Shown here: positions 34,739-45,498 of the stretch, one piece after another
How the letters are laid out: each line of letters begins with the position of its first letter
Numbering within the stretch: the stretch's first letter is position 1
From: Pseudopyrenochaeta lycopersici
Lineage: Eukaryota > Ascomycota > Dothideomycetes > Pleosporales > Pseudopyrenochaetaceae
Direction of reading: 5' to 3'
Assembly (NCBI GenBank): GCA_003313425.1
Contig: NHZP01000011.1
Location: 1,240,001-1,304,000, forward strand
Length of the DNA stretch: 64,000 bases
Notes under the pieces: generated by a model
The model's database searches: none
What the model was told of the DNA's origin: nothing
Seen by the model: the letters and a program-made list of their open reading frames with translations, nothing else
Translations under genes and position numbers: made by a program

Positions 34739-35601
34739 ATGTCTTTCAATTCGAATCAACCCCACGGCGGCCCCGCTGGAGCACCTCCGAACATGGCGCA
34801 GAACTTCAATGCTATGCTTCAGCGCTCGCTGCAAGAGCCAGGCCAGTCAGATCAGCTGATGGAAGCTCCCGGGCAGCCACCGTCGTCTACTGGTGAGGTT
34901 GACGCGTCTTGCGCACACCCAATTGCTTGTTGCTTACAGATTGAACTAGGTTATGGAGGCGTGTACAGTGCGACACCACCACCGCAACAAAGTCTCAATG
35001 TACTAGGCGGAGCGAGAGGGCTGCCTCCGCAACAGATTTTACCTATCGATCTGCCTCCACAGGCTTTCTTGACCTCGGCGATGCTTCTGGACATGGTCGA
35101 TAGTACGTGCCTTCTTTTGGTTGAGCGTATAGAAGGTTACAAAGTGTTGACATCCTGCAGAGAAAGTCGACGTGTTACTCCGCGATGAAAAAGAATACAT
35201 CGGCATACTTCGCTCTTACGATCAATTTGGTAAGTTCATAATCTTTCCTCTCGATTCCTATGCTTACAATGTCAGCCAACCTTGTCCTCACAGAATGCTA
35301 CGAGCGAATAGCAGCCCGAAATCCCGAAGCAACTCCAACCTCTGAACCTTCCATTCCTAGATGGTTAATACACGACGTGAAGCTGCCTGGCTTAATGACG
35401 ATACGAGGCGAGAATGTTACTATTTGCGCAACCGTCGACCTGGACCGAGAAGACACTCCCAGGGGCGCAAAGTTTGCGGAAGTCGATGAAGTAAGGGCAT
35501 TAGCAGCGTCCCAGAAGGCAGAGAAGAGGGACGTCGATTTGCGGAAAGCGAAAGCCCTCAAGCAGGCAGGCATTGAACCTGGATTCGGCATGCAGGGATA
35601 A
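34739..35601 (+). CDS. LSM1: Sm-like protein LSm1 of the mRNA decapping complex
   Basis: LSm1 defines the cytoplasmic Lsm1-7 ring that binds oligoadenylated mRNA 3' ends and promotes decapping. Exons 34739-34892, 34950-35102, 35161-35229 and 35276-35601 give 233 aa. The Sm fold starts after a Pro/Gln-rich N-terminal extension of about 90 residues. Sm1 is MLLDMVDKKVDVLL, DEKEYIGILRSYDQF; Sm2 includes LMTIRGENVTICATVD. The C-terminal helix characteristic of Lsm1 follows (ALAASQKAEKRDVDLRK). Intron 1 is 57 nt, a multiple of three with no stop, so its retention would add 19 residues. An alternative upstream acceptor (TTACAG) would create an immediate stop. Confidence 0.95.
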
Positions 35602-38600
35602 TTGGCCTGGCATAAGGAATAAAAGAGAACATGATTTATGACATCGAACAAGAAACATTACATTTGGTATGGTCATGGATTAGGAAGACTTGGATAGCTA
35701 CTTGGCTAGTCACGATATCGATGATACCAGGACGTTTCATGTCCACACGCGATGAAGCGATCTTCTCCCGCCGTCGCCGCTTCTAGTGAATCAATGGCAA
35801 TAAATCAAAAAAACTTTAAAATTCTGATAGACGAAGACGCTATCATTAGGACACCGAAACGGCGCAACAGCAATTGTGACCTACAACCATTGCAAATGAT
35901 ATTCCTACTCCCTGTGCTTCCTATGCTTACATTCATTCTGTTCAACCTTCGATTCGTGTACTCCAAGGCCAAAATCTGTTTATATATTGAGTCATCATTT
36001 GTGCTCATCTAATTTCAGTCGATTGGAGTTGCAACTGCTACGGATTGTCAATTACGGCGGGCTTCTTTCAAATCCTGAGGGAATAGAAAACAACTTTCAG
36101 TCTGTAATAGCTGTACGAGACTCCTATCAACCGTTACTTCACTCAAGATATATCTGACTTTACCACCCATTTGCCCAGATACGAGCATAGTAATCAGAAG
36201 TCTACGGAGTTCCGCGACACTTGTGCTCATCTCGTATCGCTGGGAGATTACTGAAGAGTTTGCCGCAAATGGTGTGATCTGTGGCCGCAAAGCACGTCAA
36301 AGCATTGCACCAAACATCTCCAAGCACGGGGGGGCGAGAACTAGACGCGGATCGAATTTCGCGATGAAACGGGTGGCGATTATTGCTTTGGATAGTGCAT
36401 AATAAGGTGGCTGGCTGGTGTAACGTGTTCGTAATTGTGTACAGTTTATGTCCTGGCCATGCAACTTCGCCGCTATTTTGGTCCCTTGTCGGCTGCCTCA
36501 AACGGATGTACAGTTCGTATCGACAAGGAGGGCAGTTATATTGTAGTACGAGGCAATGTAAAGGGAACGAGACGGCCTTTCAAGTGCGCCACCACACTTT
36601 GAGCTTCGAAATTTGTTCTCTTCGTAAGGCTAACTGGTGGTTCTCTATCCAGCGCCATTGTGCTCTAGTGGCTGGTAATGAGACGGACAAGAATCATTGG
36701 ATGAGCAACCTGAAGGATTATATTGGTTCGACGATCATGGATAGGAAACGTGTGTGGTTATAACTGTGTAGCTACCCTAGAATAGCCATTCAAGGGGGCG
36801 TAAACGCCATCATTTCTCCGTGCACTAGGATGGCGAGACGGAACGAGAACATGTCTACGCAATTCTGGGTATTCGTTGAAGACCCATGCATGTAATATGC
36901 CCACAGTGTTTCATTGTGTGTAATCGTGCTTTTCCCCAGCACACACTGTCACGCGTGCTTCCTCAGACATCTCTGCAAGAAGCAATCACTGAGCTGTTGA
37001 CGCTGCACCAGCAGACTAAACAGGTGCGAGTGCAACGTTGATATTGATGCCCAGATACTGAAGCTTCTAAAGCAGCTGCATCGTGGTAGGGCGAGCGCCT
37101 GCGAGCCAGGTGTATGTCCTTCAAACTTCGCAGAACCCATACAACCAGAGTCATGGCTCATGGGAAACTGCCATTTGTATTCGCCGAAGCCCTTAACCTG
37201 CGTGCTTGCTTCGAAGTTGACCTGATTCAGGGCCACTGAATGATGCTATAACCTGCGGCGGTTCTGCGGACGGAGGATTGGTTCGAAGGAAGGTAGAATT
37301 GGTGTGCGTGATCACTGTGGATACTCGCATACCCTATTTGGCTTTTGTAAACGGACGCAAGTCCGCTGCGGGTAAGGTCACCGGACGGTTTGTCGAGGGG
37401 AGTACGAGGCTGCGTGTTCGCTAGGGGGATATTCGTCGCATTGCCGAGCTGGACACCTAGAGATGCCTAAAAACTGAGTTCGTAAGCTTCACTCACTGAT
37501 AATCCGTTTATGTCCTCCTTCGCCAATGCACTTCAATCGCTTGTGCTGGCAGCGGGTGAAGACGACTCGAGTACCCCTTGTATTCCCTTGTGCAGACTGC
37601 AAATCCGATATATGTCTTAGCCAAACCCGACGGCTCGACCACGAAGGAACCACATCGCGTATGGATGGCTGCTGAGGAGGCAAGGGAGGGTAGCTGCCGG
37701 CTTGCAATTAGTGTTCGACTGCTTATGGCGGGTCCTAACTAGGCCCCTGTAGGTGTGAACGTCGAAGGACTGGCATCTTCATGAACAGGCACGAGCGCAA
37801 GAGAAGCCGAATTTGTTCAAGAAGCTATGGTGCAGATTTTCAGTCCATGGCTGATTGTTTGGATGTGCCAAGCGCCAGTCTGACCTTCCCGGTTCTCTAG
37901 TTTGCAGATAGGGCACTCGACAGAGGGGCCATTCGATCCCACAGAGATCTGACAAGAGTGGCACCAGCAGATACTCGTTGAGAGATAGCAGCTGAGACTA
38001 AGAGGAGGGAGTTCAGCGCCTTGTGGGTTATTCCGTTCGCAGCGACTTCTCCGGGTTTGGTACGCGTCTCATTCCCTGCGCAGACCTGGTACTCCAGGCA
38101 TGATCCACGGGCGCGTCTGATGGATAATTTGCAGACATCGATAACAATGCGGTCGTGAAGGAGAGTAGGAGACATATGAGAAAAATGGACCGCGGGTGTG
38201 GCTGCCCTGTGACATGGATGAGGCCAGACCTAAGCAGCTAGGGTACCATAGTTGAGAGAGCAGTCACGTCGTCCCTTCAGCCCATACCATCGATTCCTTG
38301 TCTGGATATCACCCTTCACCTCCGATTGTCGCTACAAGCCATGTCAAGGCTCAACGAGGTCTTAGGCTCGCAGCACATTATTGTGGGCATTGATAGGTGC
38401 CCTTTGTTTCCCGCCGAGCAAACTCTACCAGTCGAATCTCACCTTCTAATTGCCCCTAACCAACGCGTAATCACACTCACAAGTCCTGTACATCTCGATC
38501 TCTCTATCATACAGCCATGATATAGCACTCCCATGGCCTTCCATCTACTACGCCCTTTGCCTCCAGCAACTGCTGACCATCTTGCGAAGGGAAGCGTGGG

Positions 38601-39560
38601 TAACTCCTGCGCCAACCGAAGGGCGGCAGCCGCAGCCAAGCGACACTACGATCTGGACAACTACATACTTCAAAGAGTATATATGTAGCATGTTTGCCTC
38701 GAGGCGTACCTTCTGGCTCGGGAGGGGAAAGCCATGGCGCGTTTCGCACTCCGTAAATGCACAAAGCTGCGTTCATTGAAACGAGGAAACGCAACACAGA
38801 CAATAGAGACTTTAGATTGTCCTCGCTACATCCATCGGCTCTTACAATTTCGAAGTGGGAGCGAACAGCCATACCCACTTGGGGTTGCTTTGACAGACAA
38901 ATTGTGAAAAATCGAAGAAATCGCGACCTGAAAGTAAGAGATCGTATCGATGCTCCATCGGAGATCGGAGAACAAGCAACATGCGGTTTAAATCCATGTA
39001 CTCCTTCCGACACTTTAAGGTTGGGCCGGATGCAAGGGGATGAAATAGCCACGATGCCAAGAAAGAGAGATGCAGGTCGTGTGCCAACCACCAATTAGCG
39101 GCAGCGATCGGAGAATTGAGATGTACAGAAGATCGCGGGGTTTGATGGAATCGAGAGATATTATGGGTTTGCAAGAGCTGGCTCCAAAGCCCCGAGCAAC
39201 ATCTCGGCTACGTACCATAGGCACCGCAGTACATTACACAGCGTCACACTGGACCTACTCTGTGTAACCAACCCGAACTCTTCCGTGCCCCGTCCCTTTC
39301 CTCCTTCGACCTGACATGTCTGGTCATTGGTACCTGGTTGATGGCCGTCTGCAAGTGTGGCATGCATAGCGACTCGTTCAAAGCCGTTGCTGCCCTTCCG
39401 TTGTCTCGGGATTCCATGGCTTTGTTTGCTCTCTCGCGTCCTGTTGTACCTCGCCCTCCTCGATGTCAGGCTCAGGTACAACTATTAGTCGAGTCTCCTC
39501 GCGTCGACGTGTATACGCATAGTGTAAATGACAAAATTCCTCCTGTGGTTCGTAGGGCTT
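35602..39560. other. 4-kb gene-poor interval
   Basis: Several ORFs of 60-195 codons occur on both strands; the longest is 195 codons, minus, 38507-39094. None shows a domain, signal peptide or matching splice signals that I recognise. It may hold long untranslated regions, non-coding transcripts or relics of old insertions. No transposase, reverse transcriptase or terminal repeats were seen. Confidence 0.45.
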
Positions 39561-40176
39561 CTATACATCCCGGATCGGGTCATATGGGCGGGTCTCGCTC
39601 GGCGAATGGTCTGATCGCTGCGGGCTTGACGACTGTATGCTGCTATCAGACTGTGCCTGGCCTGTCTGAACTTGTATGGGCGAGCCGGTTCCTGACCCTG
39701 AGCTAGTGCTCCGCATTTCGTTCAACATGCTGCCCGCCTCTAGCAGATTGCGACAGTTAGCTAACTTCTCACTTGCAGGAATTATGTATGCCGCTCTGCT
39801 AGGGTGCGCATGCAGGTGCAGATGCGGATGCGCTCGCACGTACCGTATTTGCGCTGTATGTCCCTGAGCAGCTGCGAGACTCTCCACTTCAGGATAATCA
39901 TCTCGACAGCCGGGATGCCTTCAGCCCGCAGCCGACCATTTATCCTCTCCAGCATCTGTTCTTTCTCGTTCGCGGGGATGAGGATCCATCTCTTCCAATC
40001 CGTGTGCGCCTCTGCGAGCTGTCTGGCCTCGTCCTTCGTTATAAACTTATTGCGTTAGCCATGCATGGCTATTCCAACCTGGACCCTCGACTCACATAAA
40101 ACCGGTCCCATTGCTCCTGGCTGTGCCCTGCAGCTGTCCGGGCCTCTTGCACGGTCGCATTTATCCGAATACTCAT
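39561..40176 (-). CDS. Hidden three-exon gene, protein of unknown function
   Basis: Three exons on the minus strand, 40176-40096, 40045-39844 and 39739-39561, join in phase to 153 aa. Intron 1 (50 bp) has donor GTGAGT, branch GCTAAC and acceptor ATAAG. Intron 2 (104 bp) has donor GTACGT, branch GCTAAC and acceptor TGCTAG. The protein starts MSIRINATVQEARTAAGHSQ. A helical, charged middle follows (WDRFYFITKDEARQLAEAHT, WKRWILIPANEKEQMLERIN, VEMIILKWRVSQLLRDIQRK), then a Ser/Gln-rich tail ending RPYDPIRDV. No family was recognised. The 5' end is uncertain: a pyrimidine-rich tract and TTCATAG just upstream could be the acceptor of an earlier intron. Two matched intron sets make chance unlikely. 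Confidence 0.55.
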
Positions 40177-43151
40177 GTTGATCGCGCGACCTATGAACAA
40201 CAACGTCAATCGAAGGAGGCCCGCCAGGCTCTGGAACCACGGGAAGCAAGAGGAGCAGGAGATATTAGGGCACCGCGGTTTACCCCCCGCTTCCGCCTAG
40301 CCTTGGCGGGATTTTGTTTTTGGAGAGGCTGAGGTGAGGAACACTGCCAGTGCTCACAGGGCTCGGGCCAGAGAAGTCGGAATCGGCGGTGGCTGAAATG
40401 CTTGTGCGTCATGATTGAAAGGATGTCATTGGTAGGAGGCTGTTCCGGTGAGAATGGCAATTTCACGTGTCTATTGTTTTTCTATGTTTCTTATGCGAGA
40501 TGTTGCTTCCCGTGTCATATCGCCCTAGTGGTGAGCCTGCGCACGATATCAAGTCAGCTTTGAACGTCGAATGTTAAGCTGTGCTCCCAGTTCTCCCGCC
40601 TCAGCACAGACATTCGGTAGTTTGCGGCAGCACTACTTCTATCAGTTCGAGGGGCCGATCGGGGGTTGCTTTTCGAGTAGCGGCCACTGATATTTCGACA
40701 CGCGTAGCACAAATACAATAGGGGTCACACCCCCTTCGGACGGTATAGAGCCGAATTCAAACGCCATCACGCTTTGCTTCGCCCGATCAGCATGAAGGCA
40801 CTCCTGTGCAGAGACTTTGTCAGCAAGTGTTCTCTCCAAAACTTTCAGTCTAGCCGGGGGACCTCGATGTACCCATCCAGGCCGCTGCCTGGTCGATCAG
40901 CCGTGCGCGAGGGTCTAGGGTCTTGCTTGACAAACGAGCTTCCCATTTCGCCCCGACCCGGCCCGACCCTCAACGTGCTGCACACTCCAGGGCCATCCTG
41001 GAGGGGCAAGTCGATTACGGGCAAGTGTTCTAATACACCGTAACGCTTTTGTTTTGCTCACTTGTCTCACTCTACCTCTACCTTTTGGTACCCTCACCTA
41101 ATTTAGGTTCAGAACATGCTTTCTTGAGTATTCCACCCCTTGCTTTGTCTGGTACGACATCCTTCGTCATCTGCGTTCAACATCTTGTTCCGGCACAGTC
41201 TGCGGCAACACCTCGGATGGCTTCTTAGCATCACACTGTTTTGGCATCCATTTCCAACCCTAATCTTCCGCCACCAATAGCTGTTGCGCCATGCCTCGTG
41301 GTCGATTTTACGAACCAACGCCAGGCTCGTGGCCACGGTTCTTCGAACGCCGCCTGTACTCTGGACTACGCCACGTAATGGCACCGGCTCAGATCTTAGC
41401 ACCGTGCACCGCTACACGAGGTCAACTCTGCGACCCATGAGCACGATGCAGTTGCACGGCGTTAGAGACGCGCGTTTGCCGCTAAACTTTGCCTGGCTGC
41501 ATCGTTCAGCATGTGGCTGTCTGTGTGCTCACTCGAAATTGGTAAAGCGCTGTTTTTTTCTTCTCGAACACCTTACTTTAAAGTTTTGAATCAGCCATTG
41601 GATGCTTCCATGGCCTTATTTCTGCTCTAGGTCACATCGCATTTATCGGCGCTTGCCCCGCTTGGACACAATTCCAGTTCGCTAGATGCTAGAAGCTGAC
41701 GTAGTGACTTTTGGGTGGTTGCTATTTTCCACTACACTTGCATCCCTTGACCCGTCAACCCTCAACACGGCCTGTGGTGTATCATTGGCCGTGTCCGTAT
41801 TCAACATTGCGGGAAGATCTAGAATTCGCTCTTGGCAAAAAGATGGTGACAACTAGGTGTGGCGTTCTGGGCCAAGACAAGGCAATGTGGAGGAAGCCAT
41901 CCGCAGAGCGTCTAAAGTCACACAACTTCTTTCTTTGGTTTTGTTAAAAGAAGAGAGGCGCCCTAAAAGGCAATGTTTTTCCCTACCCCGCTGATCTATT
42001 TGCGTCTTATACGATGGAGGTGGATCACCAAGCCATAGGCTCTTGTTCGCCGCTTTCCGCTTCGATACGGTTGGCCTGTTCAAGTCAAAAGTCTGTAACA
42101 CGCTTCGATAGAATCAGTTTGTGTTACCCCGAACGACAATCGAAGTTCTGGTATTGCTTCATATGACAAAGGAATTATATTGCAGAAGAGAAGATTAGAG
42201 TAAACGGCCATGGCCTTATGTTGAATTACGGGTAGAAGTGGAAGTTGACCGTTCTATGGACGACCAGAACAGATCTTGCGGCATCCGATCGATAGTTTGA
42301 GTTGAAGCCTGGAAATTTCTGCAGCTTTCTTTCCAATTTCTTGCCTTTCGCCAGATTCAACCGAAGCCTTGGGACTGCACAGGCGTTAATACCAGGATTT
42401 TCTTCTTACGATCTTGGTTCAACATTTCTTTATGCTCATCAAAAAATTCCCATCCCCGCCGTGCCCTTCCTCCTCACCTTTGACTGGGCCTCTGTAACCA
42501 TTCGGCTCTCGGTGGACCAGAGCATGAGAAGTGGAATGCGAAAGGTTTGCACTCCACATCCTTCCCCAACCAGACTTTGGTTCTCCTTTTCGAATTTCAA
42601 TTGTGCTCAAGTACTTGCTCCATCAGAACACAGACCAAAAAATCTGAGCATTTCCCCTCATCTCTCATTTGTGCTTCTTGGACTTCTTTGATCCGCGGCA
42701 CCTCAATTTCAGATATATTAGACTAGTCTTTCCCCTGTTCGGCAAACAAAAAATCAAGTCATCAGCCGCGCGAATCTCCGCTTCTTCAAGCAATAGCCGT
42801 TCGATATTTCCATCATAGCGAAACTCGAAACAAACACAATTACCATTTATAATACGGAACAGGTTCTCCGTTTTTCGTGTTCCGAAGATGGTAGTTGAAG
42901 AGACTAGCTCCCGCTGGATTTGCACCACTCACATGCAACCCTAGGCCGGCTCCAGATCTTGGCTACTATAAACCCCACAACTAGAGCTGACGAGTGTCTA
43001 GCTGCCAGATGATCCAATATGGAGCGGGGTGATACTCTCCGTTCCTTTCAAGGTATACTACGACATGGAGAGGCAAAATGCTCTCTATAAAGTGATTCCA
43101 TTTGGACTTGAGGAATGAGAGCTCAGAGCAGTAGGCACTTGAGATTTCATC
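40177..43151. other. 3-kb gene-poor interval upstream of the mannanase
   Basis: No supported gene. Long pyrimidine-rich stretches (around 41050-41270 and 42300-42660) resemble leaders or introns rather than coding sequence. A short ORF starts MPRGRFYEPTPGSWPRFFER near 41291 and runs 49 codons; I cannot support it further. Confidence 0.4.
43084..43089 (+). promoter_or_regulatory. Candidate TATA box of the mannanase gene
   Basis: TATAAA lies 63 bases before the start codon, a usual distance for an inducible fungal gene. A GCGGGG at 43024-43029 fits the CreA carbon-repression consensus SYGGRG. Both are pattern matches only. Confidence 0.4.
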
Positions 43152-44322
43152 ATGAAGCTCACTACAATTCTTTCGCTTGTTGCTACCGTGGCAGCGCTGC
43201 CAGCAGTGACCGACATTGCACCGCGAGCTTCGATATCAAAGGTCGATGGGCTGAAATTTAATATCGATGGTGTAACCAAATGTACGCACACGGTCCACTC
43301 AGATCTCGTCATGGCTCACCTATTATCTAGATTACGCAGGTACAAACAGTTACTGGATTCCCTTCCTTACCAACGACAATGACGTGGACGTAATCATGGG
43401 CCACTTGGCCAAATCCGGCCAGAAGATTCTGCGAATCTGGGGCTTTAACGATGTCAAATCAATTCCTGGCTCCGGCACAGTGTACTTCCAATCCTTCTCT
43501 GGATCCTCAGCAACTATCAATACCGGAGCCAACGGCCTCCAGCGCCTTGACGCCGTGGTCAAAGCGGCCGAGAAGCATGGCATCAAACTCATTGTCAACT
43601 TTGTAAACAATTGGACTGATTTTGGGGGTATGGCAGCATACTTTTCCGCCTGCGGTGTCAGCAGCAACGAGCAATGGTACCCTGCTGCAAGATGCCAGAC
43701 AATGTACCAAGCATACATCAAGGCCGTTGTCTCGCGCTATCGCAATTCCAACGCAATCTTCGCGTGGGAACTTGCTAACGAGCCCCGCTGCAAGAGCTGC
43801 GCTACGTCCGTCCTAACCTCCTGGATGCGCAAAACATCAGACTACATTCGCAGTCTCGATAGCGACCACATGATCACTGCCGGTGATGAGGGATTTGGCC
43901 TAGCCGGCGATGGATCATATCCATACCAATTTACAGAAGGTATCGACTGGGCTGCCAACCTCGCTCTCCCCAATATCAGCTTTGGCACATTCCACCTCTA
44001 CCCTTCGTCCTGGGGCGTGTCCAATGATTGGGGCAATGGGTGGATTCAAGCGCATGCGAAAATCTGCCAGCAATTGAAGAAGCCATGTCTGTTTGAGGAG
44101 TATGGTGTCACTGACGCGAGTCAGCACTGCAGTGTGGAGAGCGGGTGGCAAAAGACGAGCTTGGGACTGAAGGATGCGGGTATGGCTGGCGATCTGTTCT
44201 GGCAGCTGGGCGATACTATTCAGAGTTCGGGCCAACAGACACATAATGATGGGCACACTATTTACTATGGGAGCTCGGATTGGAAGTGTTTGGTCGATGA
44301 TCATATCAAAAGAATTGGCTAG
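43152..44322 (+). CDS. Secreted GH5 mannan endo-1,4-beta-mannosidase
   Basis: Cleaves beta-1,4 bonds in plant mannans outside the cell. Exons 43152-43281 and 43331-44322 (49-bp intron) give 373 aa. The first 18 or so residues are a signal peptide ([18 protein letters not shown]). The splice gives [17 protein letters not shown], the usual start of the fungal GH5 mannanase domain. The acid/base glutamate is in [11 protein letters not shown] and the nucleophile in [15 protein letters not shown] and GTFHLYP are further family landmarks. No carbohydrate-binding module is present. A plant-feeding lifestyle fits but is inferred. Confidence 0.95.
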
Positions 44323-45498
44323 GAGTGGTTCGCTGGTAAGAGTATTCGGGTGCTGCATACATTAGTGCGTTATGTTGAGGGATGAATACAATTTCAATCT
44401 TCCCTCACTTCTCGTCGAAAGATCATCTTGGCAACATCCATATTACGAAGGAGATCGTATTTTCTGAGCGCTAGGGTTACACCTAATTTGGACTGAGGCC
44501 TAGTGCTCAAAAAATACCAGCTCCTTCGTAGGATGCGGGAACGTAGTTTGCCAAGGTGCTGATGTTCTGTCTAAAACATGCATTTCTCTGGGTCGCCTAT
44601 TGCAAGTTCTGCAAACCATTGGCAAGGAATATCGCTGATGAAGTGAGTAAGCTCAGCGCCACTCATTTCTATAGTGGGATTGTTTATAGTGACAACATGA
44701 CCCTGTTTCTCAAGAATTGTCGACGTCGTTCAATCCTTCGCTGCCAAACCTGTGAAGATCCACAGCAGGTCCCCCAAATTACACCAGTCTGACCACAGCA
44801 GCTTGATCCGCTCTACTCAGCTATCAGCACATGCACCATGCATAACAATGCCTGTCGCATCGAATCAACATGCCAAATTGTATCCAGTCAGCCTGCCACA
44901 GTGTGTCTGCGTCATTGATCGGTCGGCGTTGCACAGTACGTAAAAAATGACGGTGAGAAAAGAATGGTAGTCAAACAGACGTTAGAAGATGCACATATGT
45001 TCGCGAAGCACGCACGTGGCAATGATTGATACTTTCTTGATGCTGCAGAGGTCAGCATAGGTCTTCGAGGTTCCCACTGCCATGATTCGAAAGCGGAATC
45101 CTCTTGGGTCTTGGTTGGGGGCCGAATCTTACGCCACAAGCCTGATCGCTTGCGACGCGCAAGGCCAGCTGAACGGGCATCGACTCCAATGGGCTCAAGG
45201 CTGTAAGGTCGAGCCGCAGCCGCAAGCCTTAATTCGCGGGCGCATCGATATTCAGCTTTGCGATGCTTCTTCTTCTTTCTTGCACCCACTTTGACCTCTG
45301 CTCTTTGATAGCAATTTGTCGTGTTGATATCCTGTTCGTATACCTGCAGCCGCGGCGTGGTACAGGGTCAGCCCCATCACGAGCACGAACGCAGCCATCC
45401 GGGACGGTACGCTGCGATACGGCGATAGCTAGAAGAGGCTGAAACTTCGTCAAGGCAACACTGCGGGACAGAGTGGTCCTCTAGCCCTGGCGGGCGCA
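44323..45498. other. Intergenic, promoter of the large membrane protein
   Basis: 1.2 kb between two plus-strand genes. No coding sequence is supported. Confidence 0.4.

Noticed and set aside
38507..39094. 195-codon ORF on the minus strand
   Set aside because: No domain, no signal peptide, uneven composition, and an overlapping open frame on the plus strand; length alone is weak evidence.
41291..41440. 49-codon ORF starting MPRGRFYEP
   Set aside because: No signal peptide, splice context or family; compatible with chance.
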